From Caldinitratiruptor microaerophilus (lineage in GTDB: Bacteria; Bacillota; Sulfobacillia; Symbiobacteriales; ZC4RG38): 64,000 nt of DNA. The first letter of the stretch is position 1. Every line of letters starts with the position of its first letter. Position numbers and translations under genes: made by a program. The DNA lies in NCBI RefSeq assembly GCF_025999835.1, contig NZ_AP025628.1, positions 1,922,001-1,986,000 of the forward strand. Direction: 5' to 3'. Shown here one piece after another: positions 33,769-42,421 of the stretch. Below the pieces are notes generated by a model, which saw only the letters and a program-made list of their open reading frames with translations, was not told where the DNA came from and made no database searches.

Positions 33769-34666
33769 AGCACGTGGGGCAGCGGTCTTTTGGGACCTCC
33801 AGGTCGCACAGGGCACAGCCCGTGCAGTCCCGCACCCGGTCGCCGAAGACCCCGCGGAGGGTTGCCACGCCCCCTTCCCACACCGGCGGGACGGGCCCGT
33901 GGATCACCACCCGGCGCGGGGCGAGGGTGATCAGTGCGGAGATCAGGAGGTCCTCGTAGCTGACCTCGCTCTCCACCATCTCGACGACGAACTGTTCCAG
34001 GACCTCGCTGCGCAGCGTGTGGCCCTGGGGATCGACGAGCGAAAAGGAGCCGCCGGGCCGGATCCGGACGTGGACCTCGTCGACCCGCGGCTCCTGCACG
34101 TCCAGGAAGTACCGCAGCAGCCGGACGAACTCCCGTTCCTCCCGTTCCGTGAGGAAGTCGTCGACTGCCCGGTCCACCGCCTCCTCGAGCTCCTCGAGGT
34201 AGTCCCGCAGGCGGAAGTGCAGGAACCCCTCCACCACCAGCTCGGAGTTCTGGTCGAGGTACTCCCGCAGCTGGTTCAGGATGCGGGCCTTGCGCTCGCT
34301 GCGGCTGTGCCGGTCGCCGGCCGTCGCCCCCTCCCCGCCGAGGTTGCGATCGGCGTGATCCAGGATCCGGTCCTGCTCCTCCCGGGAGAAGTAGCAGTAC
34401 TGGCCGTGGATCATCCGGCGGACGAGGTCCTTCTCCCACTTGTCCACGATCACGTCGGAGAGGGCGCTGGCCACCGTGTGCCGCAGGAGAGCCTCCGTGT
34501 CCGGCCCTTGGGGGTCCACGCTGCAGTCGAGGAAGGTGAACCGCCCCCGGTTGTGGAGACCGATCCGGACGTCGAAGCCCTCCCGCCGGAGGGAACGAAG
34601 CCCTTCGTCCAGGCGCTCGATGATTTCCTCGGCCCGGTGCTCCGTCCCGATGGAGATCGTTTGCAC
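33767..34666 (-). CDS. ytxC: YtxC-like sporulation protein with Cys-rich tail
   Basis: Protein of 299 aa matching the YtxC family, which in Bacillus is also encoded beside thrS/infC and is linked to sporulation, with no known biochemical role. Mostly charged and helical (RKARILNQLREYLDQNSELVVEGFLHFRLRDYLEEL is typical in style). The last 25 residues contain C-x2-C-x2-C-x8-C-x2-C (CTGCALCDL...RCPTC), which looks like a metal or Fe-S binding site. GTG start (34666) with AGGGGTGA about 8 nt upstream. Preceded by CATATACT, resembling a sigma-E -10. No membrane segment. Confidence 0.8.
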   Translation of the reverse strand: MQTISIGTEHRAEEIIERLDEGLRSLRREGFDVRIGLHNRGRFTFLDCSVDPQGPDTEALLRHTVASALSDVIVDKWEKDLVRRMIHGQYCYFSREEQDRILDHADRNLGGEGATAGDRHSRSERKARILNQLREYLDQNSELVVEGFLHFRLRDYLEELEEAVDRAVDDFLTEREEREFVRLLRYFLDVQEPRVDEVHVRIRPGGSFSLVDPQGHTLRSEVLEQFVVEMVESEVSYEDLLISALITLAPRRVVIHGPVPPVWEGGVATLRGVFGDRVRDCTGCALCDLEVPKDRCPTC

Positions 34667-34708
34667 GGCCGATTCACCCCTCGCAAGGAGCGGTGATCCT
34701 GCCGGGCT

Positions 34709-34716
34709 AGTATATG
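34709..34716 (-). promoter_or_regulatory. Sigma-E-like -10 upstream of ytxC
   Basis: CATATACT on the minus strand matches the sporulation sigma-E -10 (CATACAnT) at 6 of 7 fixed positions; no clear -35. Read as a vegetative -10 (TATACT) it also lacks a -35. Confidence 0.35.
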
Positions 34717-34816
34717 TCGGGCCGGCGGCCCGGATGCGGCGCGCCGCGAGGCCGCTCCGCTCCAGGCGAAGCGGCCGTGCGCGCACCCGGCGTCCAGACT
34801 GCGGCGCCTGCCGGCT

Positions 34817-35512
34817 TCAGCGCGTCCCGATCAGGCTTTGGTAGAACTCGTAAATGGAGAATGCGAGCGCCATCGCCACCCGTTCCATGTGTTGTTCGTC
34901 GCGGAACCGGGCACGGTCGGCCCCGTTGGAGAGGAAGCCGAGCTCCACCAGCGCGGCGGGCGGCCGGCAGTTCCGGAGGACGTACAGGTCCGTCCGCGCG
35001 ATCGGGGGTTCCCGCCGGCGGGCGAGGGGCGCCAGCGCCCGGTCGAGGCGCTCGGCCAGTTCGCGGCTGGCCGGCGCGTCCTTCTGGTAGAAGACGAGGA
35101 AGCCGCGCTCGGTCGGGTCCCGGCTGGAGTTGGCGTGGAGGCTCACCAGGAGCGCCGCCCCGCACTCGTGCGTGCGGCGCACCCGCTCGGCCAGGTCCCG
35201 CCGGTGCCGTCCCCGGGTCAGCGGGCCGCCGAGGTCCTCGTCACCCTCGCGGGTGAGGCGCACCGGCACGCCCATGGCTTCCAGGTGGCGGCGCAGGCGG
35301 AGGGCGACGTCGAGGGTGACGGCCTTCTCCAGGAGCCCGTCCGCCGACGCCCCGCCGTCCACGCCACCGTGGCCCGGGTCGATCATGACGGGCGGCGGCG
35401 CCTGGGCCTGCACCCGCCACCACGCCAGCACCGCGCCCAGCGCCATGAGCGCCGCCGCCCCGGCGGCCCCCCGCAGCAGGCGCCGGGGGAGCACCCACAC
35501 CCGGGTTCGCAC
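34817..35512 (-). CDS. cwlD: N-acetylmuramoyl-L-alanine amidase, CwlD-like
   Basis: Amidase_3 zinc enzyme (231 aa) that cleaves the lactyl-peptide bond of peptidoglycan; CwlD starts muramic-lactam formation in spore cortex. One N-terminal membrane anchor/signal (about 14-32), then zinc His in DPGHGGVDGGA, zinc Glu in DGLLEKAVTLDVA, His in SLHANSS and catalytic Glu in VELGFLSN. GTG 35512 has GGTGGGG at proper distance; TTG two codons upstream is the alternative. A CATACAGT promoter element supports mother-cell sporulation expression. Confidence 0.9.
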   Translation of the reverse strand: MRTRVWVLPRRLLRGAAGAAALMALGAVLAWWRVQAQAPPPVMIDPGHGGVDGGASADGLLEKAVTLDVALRLRRHLEAMGVPVRLTREGDEDLGGPLTRGRHRRDLAERVRRTHECGAALLVSLHANSSRDPTERGFLVFYQKDAPASRELAERLDRALAPLARRREPPIARTDLYVLRNCRPPAALVELGFLSNGADRARFRDEQHMERVAMALAFSIYEFYQSLIGTR

Positions 35513-35549
35513 CGCCAATCCCCACCATGCTCCCCATCTGCACGTGGAG

Positions 35550-35578
35550 ACTGTATGCCGTGCCAGCCGCTAGCATGC
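35550..35578 (-). promoter_or_regulatory. Sigma-E-like promoter of cwlD
   Basis: Minus strand CATACAGT (35550-35557) fits the sigma-E -10 CATACAnT exactly; GCATGCTA (35571-35578) lies 13 bp upstream as a possible -35. Bacillus cwlD is sigma-E dependent, which agrees. Confidence 0.5.
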
Positions 35579-35627
35579 GCGGGACCGCTGCCCGGTACGC
35601 GAGGCGTGCGCGCGACCCGCCGTCCCT

Positions 35628-38579
35628 CTACGGCTTGCGCTGCCTGCCCGGCGTCCCTGCGGTCTGACGCTCCCGCTTGCGCGCCAGCAGCCGGGCGGCG
35701 GTGTCGCCCGGCGGGGCACCGCCGGCGCCCCGGGGGCCGGCCGGCTGCGCTCCGGCACCGGCGTGCGGCGCTCCGGTCTCCGGGCGCCCCCCTCCAGGCC
35801 CGCCCGGGGCTGCCGCGGACGGCTCCGAGCGGCCCGGAGGCGTCCCCGCCTCCAGAGGGGCCAGCCGGCGGAGGCGCCGGGCCTCGGCCCGGCTGCGGGC
35901 GGCCTGCAGGTGCCCGAGCGTGGGGGTGGCGGCACCGGCGGGGACGGATTCCGCCGGCTGCCACAGGCGCCGCCGGAGCCACGCCAGGGCGGCGGCGCGG
36001 TCCTCGGCGGTGAGGACCAGCCGCCGGCCGGCGACGTCCACGAACCAGAGCAGGGCGCCGGCCGCCAGCAGGGCCGGACCCAGCGGCCACGGCGCCCGCA
36101 CGGGCGCGGGGCGTTCGGCGTGGAGCGCGGCGGGGTCCGTCAGCACGCGGCCGCCACCGGCGCGGGCGATCCGCTCCAGCCGGGCCCGGTCGACCCCCGT
36201 CTCCCGGAATTCGGCGGGGTAGGGCATCACCCAGCCGGCCTCGGCCCGCAGCGTGAGGCCGCCGGGGGCCTCCTGGACCGCGCGGGCCACGTAGGCGCCG
36301 GGCTCCAGCCCGGCCAGGGCCGCGCGGTAGGTGCCCGGCCCGGCGGGCCGCATCTCGACCTCCTGGCGCTGGCCCCCGGGTCCGATCACCGTCAGGTGGG
36401 TCGGCCGCACCTCGGTCCACCCCGCCTGTGCCTCGGCCACCACCTCCACGGTGCCGTCAGGCTGCGGCCGGGCGTGCAGGGTGAGTCCTCCCCCGGTGCC
36501 GCCGGGCAGGAGCCACGACAGCGCGTTGCCCCAGAGCGTCACGAAGGCCTGCGCCGACGCCCAGGACCCTGCCCAGCGGCCGCCGGCATCCGGCGTCCAC
36601 GCCAGCGCCCGGCCGCTCCCGTACTGCCAGGCCGCCAGGACCGGGTCGCCCTCGGGGGAGACCAGGACCACCTCAGCCCGCTCCTTGGGCGTCGTCGCCA
36701 CGTAGCCCTGAAGCGGCGGCACCTCCCGCAGCCCCTCCAGGAGCGGGCTCGGCGAGGCGGCCGCGGGGTAGAAGGTGCCGTCGACGATGAAGCTGCGGGT
36801 GGCAAGCGCCGTCTCCTTGGCGAAGATCTCGGGGATCGACGACGGGTCGGCGGTGAAGTAGTACCGCCCGCCGCCGGCGCGGGACAGCGCCTCAAGGAGC
36901 ATCTGGTCGGCGTCGCTGCCCACGGCCACCCCGGAAAGGGTGATCCGGGCCTGGCGCATCGCCTCGATGAGCTGCGGGTAGTCGCCGGTGCTGCCGGAGC
37001 GGCCGTCGGTGAGCAGGATGATGTGCCGGAGGTCGGCGTCCACCGCCGCCAGGGCCTGGTAGGCCGCCATCAGGGCGGGGTAGATCTCGGTGCCCCCGTC
37101 GGCGTAGATGCTGCCGATCGCCTCGGCCAGCCCGGCCCCCTCCCCGACCGGCCGGGGCCCCACGACCCACTGGGGGACCGTGTCGAAGGCGAGGACGCCG
37201 ACCGTGTCCCGGGGCCGGAGGAGCCGAACGCTCCGCAGCGCCGCCTCCTTGGCCAGGCCCATCTTGTCCGCCTCGCCGGCCCCGCCGCTCATGCTGCCGC
37301 TCTTGTCGATGACCACCACCAGCGCCAGGCGGGGCAGGCGGCCCCGGCCGCGCAGGTCCATGTAGACCGGCAGCGCTCGCTCCACGGGGGTACCGGCGTA
37401 CCCGCCCAGGCCGTAGCTGTCCGGGCCGCCCACCATGGCCAGACCCCGGCCGAGGTCCCGGACGTAGGCCTCCAGGGCCTCCATCGCGCCCGGCGGCAGG
37501 GCGGTGGCGGGCACGTTGGCCAGGACGGCCGCCTCGTACGCCGCCCACCCCGCCAGGTCCTGCGGCACCGCGCCGGGGGAGAGGCGTTCCACGTCGCCCG
37601 CGCCGGCCGCCCGGAGGGCCGCGGTGAGGGCGCGGACCTCGGTGTCCCCGGGGGCCACCACCGCGACCCGCGGCGGCCCCCCCACCCGCTGCACGGCACC
37701 CAGGGCGTCGTTGGCGGACACGGGGTCGGCGGCGGGGTCGTCGGGCTCCCAGGCCACCCGGTAGCGATGCAGCCCCGCCGGTCCCACCGGCACTGCCACG
37801 GTGAGGGCCTGCAGACCGGGCGCCAGCCGGGCCTGGCGCTCGGCCACGAGCGCGCCGTCCCGGTACACGCGCAGCGTGCCGGCGGCGGCCGAGGCCGCCC
37901 GCACCCGCGCCACCAGGGTCGACTCCTCGCCCGCGTAGGCGACCTCCGGCAACTCCACGGCCTCCAGCCGCGTGTCCGCCGCCGGGGGCTCGCCCACGGG
38001 CACGACGTCGACACGCATCCCTGCGGCGGCGAGCGCCCGGGCGGCGGCCTCCGGGTCGGCCCCGGTCGCCCGGCCGTCGCTCACCAGCACCACGCGGCCG
38101 GCGAACCCGGCCGGCACGAGCGCGCCGGCCAGCTCGAGCCCGGCGGCGAGGTCGCTGCCGCCCGGGTCGACCCGGGCGCCCAGGCGGGAGAAGACGGGAT
38201 CGGCCGCCGGGGCTTCCTCCACCGCCGCCGCTGCCCCCACGGCGACCACCGCGGCCCGGTCCCCCGGCGGCAGGGCGTCCAGCGCGCGGCGGGCCCACGC
38301 CTCCACCCGGTCCCGCACCGGCGCGGTACTGGCCGAGGCGTCCAGCACCAGCACGACTGTCTGCCGGCTGAGCCGGCGCACCAGCGCCGGCTCGGCCAGG
38401 GCGAGGCCGACGAGGAGGACGACCAGCCCCCGCACGGCGAGGTGGCGCAGCTGCCGCCGCCACGCTGCCCGGCCCGCCCGGCGGGCGGCCCGCAGCCAGG
38501 CCCGCCGGGCGGCCCAGACCCAGGCCAGCGCCGGCAAGAGGAGCAGCAGGCGGGCGGGGAACTGGAATTCAACGCTCAC
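35628..38579 (-). CDS. Large VWA-domain membrane protein (last gene of MoxR/VWA operon)
   Basis: Membrane protein of 983 aa. Two N-terminal hydrophobic segments (about 10-25 and 48-65) are followed by a degenerate von Willebrand A domain (VLVLDASAST, VVLVSDGRATG), a class I amidotransferase-like segment (VAVVAPGDTEVRAL...AMVGGPDSYGLGG), and a second VWA domain with an intact MIDAS DKSGSMSG near residue 425. Late segments are beta-rich, then one membrane helix (PWPLGPALLAAGALLWFVDVAG) and a Pro/Gly/Arg-rich tail. GTG start; overlaps the upstream VWA gene by 11 nt. Function unknown; the MIDAS suggests metal-dependent protein binding outside or at the membrane. Confidence 0.82.
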   Translation of the reverse strand: MSVEFQFPARLLLLLPALAWVWAARRAWLRAARRAGRAAWRRQLRHLAVRGLVVLLVGLALAEPALVRRLSRQTVVLVLDASASTAPVRDRVEAWARRALDALPPGDRAAVVAVGAAAAVEEAPAADPVFSRLGARVDPGGSDLAAGLELAGALVPAGFAGRVVLVSDGRATGADPEAAARALAAAGMRVDVVPVGEPPAADTRLEAVELPEVAYAGEESTLVARVRAASAAAGTLRVYRDGALVAERQARLAPGLQALTVAVPVGPAGLHRYRVAWEPDDPAADPVSANDALGAVQRVGGPPRVAVVAPGDTEVRALTAALRAAGAGDVERLSPGAVPQDLAGWAAYEAAVLANVPATALPPGAMEALEAYVRDLGRGLAMVGGPDSYGLGGYAGTPVERALPVYMDLRGRGRLPRLALVVVIDKSGSMSGGAGEADKMGLAKEAALRSVRLLRPRDTVGVLAFDTVPQWVVGPRPVGEGAGLAEAIGSIYADGGTEIYPALMAAYQALAAVDADLRHIILLTDGRSGSTGDYPQLIEAMRQARITLSGVAVGSDADQMLLEALSRAGGGRYYFTADPSSIPEIFAKETALATRSFIVDGTFYPAAASPSPLLEGLREVPPLQGYVATTPKERAEVVLVSPEGDPVLAAWQYGSGRALAWTPDAGGRWAGSWASAQAFVTLWGNALSWLLPGGTGGGLTLHARPQPDGTVEVVAEAQAGWTEVRPTHLTVIGPGGQRQEVEMRPAGPGTYRAALAGLEPGAYVARAVQEAPGGLTLRAEAGWVMPYPAEFRETGVDRARLERIARAGGGRVLTDPAALHAERPAPVRAPWPLGPALLAAGALLWFVDVAGRRLVLTAEDRAAALAWLRRRLWQPAESVPAGAATPTLGHLQAARSRAEARRLRRLAPLEAGTPPGRSEPSAAAPGGPGGGRPETGAPHAGAGAQPAGPRGAGGAPPGDTAARLLARKRERQTAGTPGRQRKP

Positions 38580-40440
38580 GGCCGTCCACCCACCATTCCA
38601 CCAGCGCCACCCCGAGCGCGACCGCCGCCAGGGCCGGCCACAGCGGCCGCCGCGCCGCAGGCGCCGGCGCCGCCACGCCGCCGGGGCCGGGCAGGGTCAC
38701 CGCCTGCCCGGTCAGGCGGGACTCCCGCGGGTCGTAACCGTTCACCGCCACCGGGTACTCGCGCTGGCCGCCGCCGGCGGCCGGTTCGCGCTGCACGGCC
38801 AGCCGCCAGAGGCCGGGGCGGTCCGGCACGAGCGGCCGGGGCGGCCAGGGCGGGGCCAGCTCTGTCCGCGTGCCGTCCGGGCTCACGGCCGATACTGCCC
38901 GCGCCAGGGGCAGCGGCGGCAGCGGCAGCGCCTCACCCGGCCGGAGGACCCCCCCGATGGCGTCGGGCCGCGGGGCCAGCCAGTCGACGAGGTTCGCCAT
39001 GAGGACGGGGAAGGCGGGGCGAAGCCCCAGGTCCGAATCCTGGAGCCGGAAGGTCAGCACGGCCCGCCGGCCCGACCCCGCCTCCTGGATCGCCAGCAGG
39101 GGCCCTCCGTCCGAATCGACCACCGGCTCCCAGGCGTGGCCGGACCCCCGGGCCGACGGCTCGAGGGGGAGCGAGACCGCCCTCGCCACGTGCACCTGCC
39201 GCCAGTCCACGTGGGCCAGGAGCGGGTGGCCGGCCCGCGGATTCACTTGCCCGGGCCGGAACTCCCCCTGCACCGGCAGGAGAGGGCTCCCCGGCGGAGG
39301 ACCCACCACCAGCACGCCGCCGGGCGGCCAGGCGGGGGGAAGCCAGCGGTCGAAGATCGTGAGGTCGTACGCCCCGCCGGCGACCCCCGCGTAGTCCTCC
39401 GGCGACACCCGGAAGGCGTCCACGCCGCCGTGCGCGGCCAGGGCCTGCTCGAGAAAGCGGCTGCCGGGCGAGACGAGGAGGACCCGGGCCCGGCCGGCGC
39501 CGGTGGCCACCCACCATGCCGCGTCGTCGTACGCCAGGGCGTTCCCCTCGGACGGGAAGCCATCGAGGCGGGCGGCCAGCACGCGGGCCGGGGGGATCGG
39601 TTCCCAGGTGACGTGCGTCTCCGCCCCCGGGTCGAGTTCCACCTGCCGGCTGGCGAGCGGCCGGCCGTCGCCTTCCAGAACGACCCTGCCTGCGACCCGC
39701 TCATCGCCGAGGTTCGCCAGCCCCACCTGCACGGCGCGGCCCCGGGCGGCCAGCCCGGTCACCGCCACGTTGCCTGCCGGGCCACCCACCCGCACGTGCC
39801 GGAACGCCACCCCCGGTCGCGGAAGCGCGGCCGCCGGGGGGAGGTCAAGGGCACCGTCGCTGACCAGCATCCACTCGGCCGCCCCCGCCTCGCCGGTGAG
39901 GCCGGCAGCCAGGGCCAGGGCGGCGCGCAGGTCCGCCGGCCCGTAGCCGGCCTCGGGGGCGCCGGCGAGGACCGCCTCCACCTGGGCCGCACGGGTCGCC
40001 TCGCTCACCAGCACCCGGGGCCGGGCGCCCACGAAGATGACGCTCATCCGGTCACCCGGGGCCATCGCCCGGGCGACTTCCCGCACCCGCTCCAGGGCCA
40101 GGCCGTACCGGCTGCCCGGCGGGTCGGGGACCGCCGCCCGCATGCTGCCGGATCCGTCCAGGAGCACGATCCGGTGCACGCTGCGGCCGGCCGCACCCGA
40201 CCAGACGGGGCGCGCGGCCGCCAGCGCCAACGCCAGGGCGGCGAGGAGCTGCAGGAACAGGAGGAGCCGCGGGCGCAGGCGCTGCCAGGGCGCGTTCGCC
40301 TCCTCCTCCCGGCTCGCGGGGCGCCAGAGAAGGAGGCTCGGCACGCGCCGGCGGGGCCGGCGGCGCCGCAGGAAGTACAGCGCGAGGATCGCCGGCACCG
40401 TCAGCCCCAGAAAGAGCGCCCCGGGCGCCTGCCACTCCAT
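38569..40440 (-). CDS. BatA/VWA-like membrane protein
   Basis: Membrane protein of 623 aa with the BatA N-terminal pattern ([39 protein letters not shown] split across two hydrophobic segments) and a VWA domain with MIDAS LLDGSGSMRA near residue 93. The MIDAS first residue pattern is D-G-S-G-S, a slight variant of DxSxS that keeps the metal ligands. The C-terminal 350 residues are beta-rich, and the very end carries a membrane helix (RPLWPALAAVALGVALVEWW). ATG after GGGAGG. Between the DUF58 gene (31-nt gap) and the larger VWA gene (11-nt overlap). Confidence 0.85.
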   Translation of the reverse strand: MEWQAPGALFLGLTVPAILALYFLRRRRPRRRVPSLLLWRPASREEEANAPWQRLRPRLLLFLQLLAALALALAAARPVWSGAAGRSVHRIVLLDGSGSMRAAVPDPPGSRYGLALERVREVARAMAPGDRMSVIFVGARPRVLVSEATRAAQVEAVLAGAPEAGYGPADLRAALALAAGLTGEAGAAEWMLVSDGALDLPPAAALPRPGVAFRHVRVGGPAGNVAVTGLAARGRAVQVGLANLGDERVAGRVVLEGDGRPLASRQVELDPGAETHVTWEPIPPARVLAARLDGFPSEGNALAYDDAAWWVATGAGRARVLLVSPGSRFLEQALAAHGGVDAFRVSPEDYAGVAGGAYDLTIFDRWLPPAWPPGGVLVVGPPPGSPLLPVQGEFRPGQVNPRAGHPLLAHVDWRQVHVARAVSLPLEPSARGSGHAWEPVVDSDGGPLLAIQEAGSGRRAVLTFRLQDSDLGLRPAFPVLMANLVDWLAPRPDAIGGVLRPGEALPLPPLPLARAVSAVSPDGTRTELAPPWPPRPLVPDRPGLWRLAVQREPAAGGGQREYPVAVNGYDPRESRLTGQAVTLPGPGGVAAPAPAARRPLWPALAAVALGVALVEWWVDGRER

Positions 40441-40471
40441 CCGCCGCCTCGCCTCCCTTCGCGGTCCCCCT

Positions 40472-41353
40472 TCACCGATCCAGGAGACCCGTGGCCGGAA
40501 GCACCCGCAGCACCGCCTCCTCCACGGCCGTGGCCGTGTTCAGCGCCGCGTGGGTCAGCCCCTGCCGGCCGCAGCGGGCCCGGACGGCACCCAGGAAGGC
40601 GTCCAGCCGGCACCGGTAGCCGGCCAGGCCGGCCGGCGTGAGCTGGACCTCCCGCACCTCGCCCGTCTCGGCATCGACCAGTTCGACCTCCCCGCCGAGG
40701 GGCGGCTCCCACTCGTCCGGAGCCAGGACCTGCAGCACCGCCCCGGCTTGCCCGGGCCCGCCCAGGAGGGCCGTCCCACGCTCCCAGTCCGGCTCCAGCA
40801 GGTCGGAGAGGAGGATGAGCGTGCGGCGGGAACGGAGGAGGGCCCCCACCTCGCCGAGGCGCGCGGCGCCCCCCTCCCGCACCCCGCCCAGGAAGCGGAA
40901 GGCCGCCGGCAGCCCTGACCGCGCCGTGACGACCGGCCCCGGCTCCAGCCGGCCGTCCCGGACGCACAACACCTCGACCCGCAGGTGCCGGAGCACGGCG
41001 ACCTGCGCCAGCGCCGCCGCCAGCCGCCGGGCGTAGAGCCCCTTGTGGCTGGGACCCTCGCCGTGGTCCATGGACGCGCTGACGTCGACGGCCAGGGTCA
41101 CCGTGCGGTCCCGATCCTCCTCGAACCGGCGGGTGTAGAGGCGCCCGTGGCGCGCGTAGGCCCGCCAGTCGACGAGGCGGGGCTCGTCGCCCTCCGCGTA
41201 GGGACGGTGGTCGGCAAAGGCCAGGCCGCGCCCGACCGCCCGGGACCGCTGGGCCCCCGCCCAGCGCCCTGTCGCCGGGCGGCGGAACCGGAGGGCGAGC
41301 CGCTCGAGCCGCGCCTCGAAGTCCGGCGAAAAACCGGGGAATCCGGCGGTCAC
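40472..41353 (-). CDS. DUF58 protein
   Basis: DUF58-family protein of 293 aa, partner of MoxR ATPases in many bacteria. The signature EGDEPRLVDWRAYARHGRLYTRRFEEDRDRTV (split here by position, about 78-110) is followed by a VWA-like stretch VTLAVDVSASMD with DxSxS metal site. No membrane segments, so it is cytoplasmic. GTG start overlaps the MoxR stop (GTGA), so synthesis is coupled. Function at molecular level is not known for the family; likely an adaptor or client of the ATPase. Confidence 0.88.
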   Translation of the reverse strand: MTAGFPGFSPDFEARLERLALRFRRPATGRWAGAQRSRAVGRGLAFADHRPYAEGDEPRLVDWRAYARHGRLYTRRFEEDRDRTVTLAVDVSASMDHGEGPSHKGLYARRLAAALAQVAVLRHLRVEVLCVRDGRLEPGPVVTARSGLPAAFRFLGGVREGGAARLGEVGALLRSRRTLILLSDLLEPDWERGTALLGGPGQAGAVLQVLAPDEWEPPLGGEVELVDAETGEVREVQLTPAGLAGYRCRLDAFLGAVRARCGRQGLTHAALNTATAVEEAVLRVLPATGLLDR

Positions 41354-42387
41354 GGCCTCTCCGGACGCACCTCGTCCAGGATCTGCCGGACGAGGTCGTC
41401 CGGGCTCACCCCCTCGGCCTCTGCCTCGTAGCCGAGCACGAGCCGGTGGCGCAGGGCGGGAAGCGCCGTGGCCCGGACATCGGCGAAGGAGGCACCCCAC
41501 CGCCCGTCGCGCAGCGCTGCCACCTTGGCGCCCAGGACGAGGGCCTGGAGGCCACGGGGGCTCGATCCGTAACGCACGAAGCGGCGAACGCCCTCGACCG
41601 GCGAGCGGTCGGGATGCGTGGCCGACACGAGTCGGACGGCGTACTCCAGCACCGGCGGCGCCACCACCACCTGGCGCACGAGGGCGGCCGCCTCCTCGAG
41701 CTCGCCCGGCGTGAGGACCGGCCCGACCTGCAGGTCCGCCGCGCCGGTGGTGCGCCGGGCGATCTCCGCCAGTTCCTGCTCGGACGGGAACGGGACGAGG
41801 ATCTTGAAAAGGAAGCGGTCGAGCTGGGCCTCGGGCAGGGGATAGGTACCCTCCTGCTCGATCGGGTTCTGGGTGGCGAGGACGAAGAACGGGCTCGGCA
41901 GCGGGTGCGTGCTGCCCCCCGCGGTGACGGCCCGCTCCTGCATCGCCTCGAGGAGCGCGCTCTGGGTGCGGGGGGTGGCGCGGTTGATCTCGTCGGCCAG
42001 GAGGAGGTTCGTGAACACGGGGCCCGGCTCGAAGCGCAGGCGCCCGGTCTCCCGGTCGAAGATCTGCGAGCCGGTGATGTCCGCCGGCATGAGGTCCGGG
42101 GTGAACTGGACGCGACCGAACCCCAGGCCGGTCACCTGGGCCAGCGTCTTGACCAGGAGGGTCTTGCCCAGCCCGGGCACCCCCTCCAGGAGCACGTGCC
42201 CGCCGGCGAGCAGGGCGTCCAGCGTCTGGCGGATGACCTCCTCCTGCCCCACGATCACCGCCCGGATGGCCTGCGTGAGCCGCTCCAGCCGGTCCCGCAC
42301 CCGGGCGGCCGTCGCCTCCAGCGCCGCAGGGCTCCCCGGCTCGCCGGTACCCGGATGCGCGGCCGGCATCGTCTCGTCCCGCTTCAT
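41350..42387 (-). CDS. MoxR-family AAA+ ATPase
   Basis: AAA+ chaperone-type ATPase of 345 aa. Walker A LLEGVPGLGKTLLVK, Walker B LLLADEINRA, sensor 1 FVLATQNPIEQEGTYPLPEAQLDRF (a MoxR hallmark) and sensor 2 SPRGLQAL. MoxR proteins act with VWA-domain proteins to insert metals or remodel complexes; the substrate here is unknown. ATG preceded by AAGGGGG. Sits between the DUF4175-like gene and the DUF58 gene in the operon. Confidence 0.94.
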   Translation of the reverse strand: MKRDETMPAAHPGTGEPGSPAALEATAARVRDRLERLTQAIRAVIVGQEEVIRQTLDALLAGGHVLLEGVPGLGKTLLVKTLAQVTGLGFGRVQFTPDLMPADITGSQIFDRETGRLRFEPGPVFTNLLLADEINRATPRTQSALLEAMQERAVTAGGSTHPLPSPFFVLATQNPIEQEGTYPLPEAQLDRFLFKILVPFPSEQELAEIARRTTGAADLQVGPVLTPGELEEAAALVRQVVVAPPVLEYAVRLVSATHPDRSPVEGVRRFVRYGSSPRGLQALVLGAKVAALRDGRWGASFADVRATALPALRHRLVLGYEAEAEGVSPDDLVRQILDEVRPERP

Positions 42388-42421
42388 GCGCCACGCCCCC
42401 TTCCCGCCGTGTGGGCCCCGC

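Noticed and set aside
35763-39002. 1,079-codon plus-strand open frame
   Set aside because: Antisense to the VWA genes; repetitive Arg/Gly/Pro composition, no start signal.
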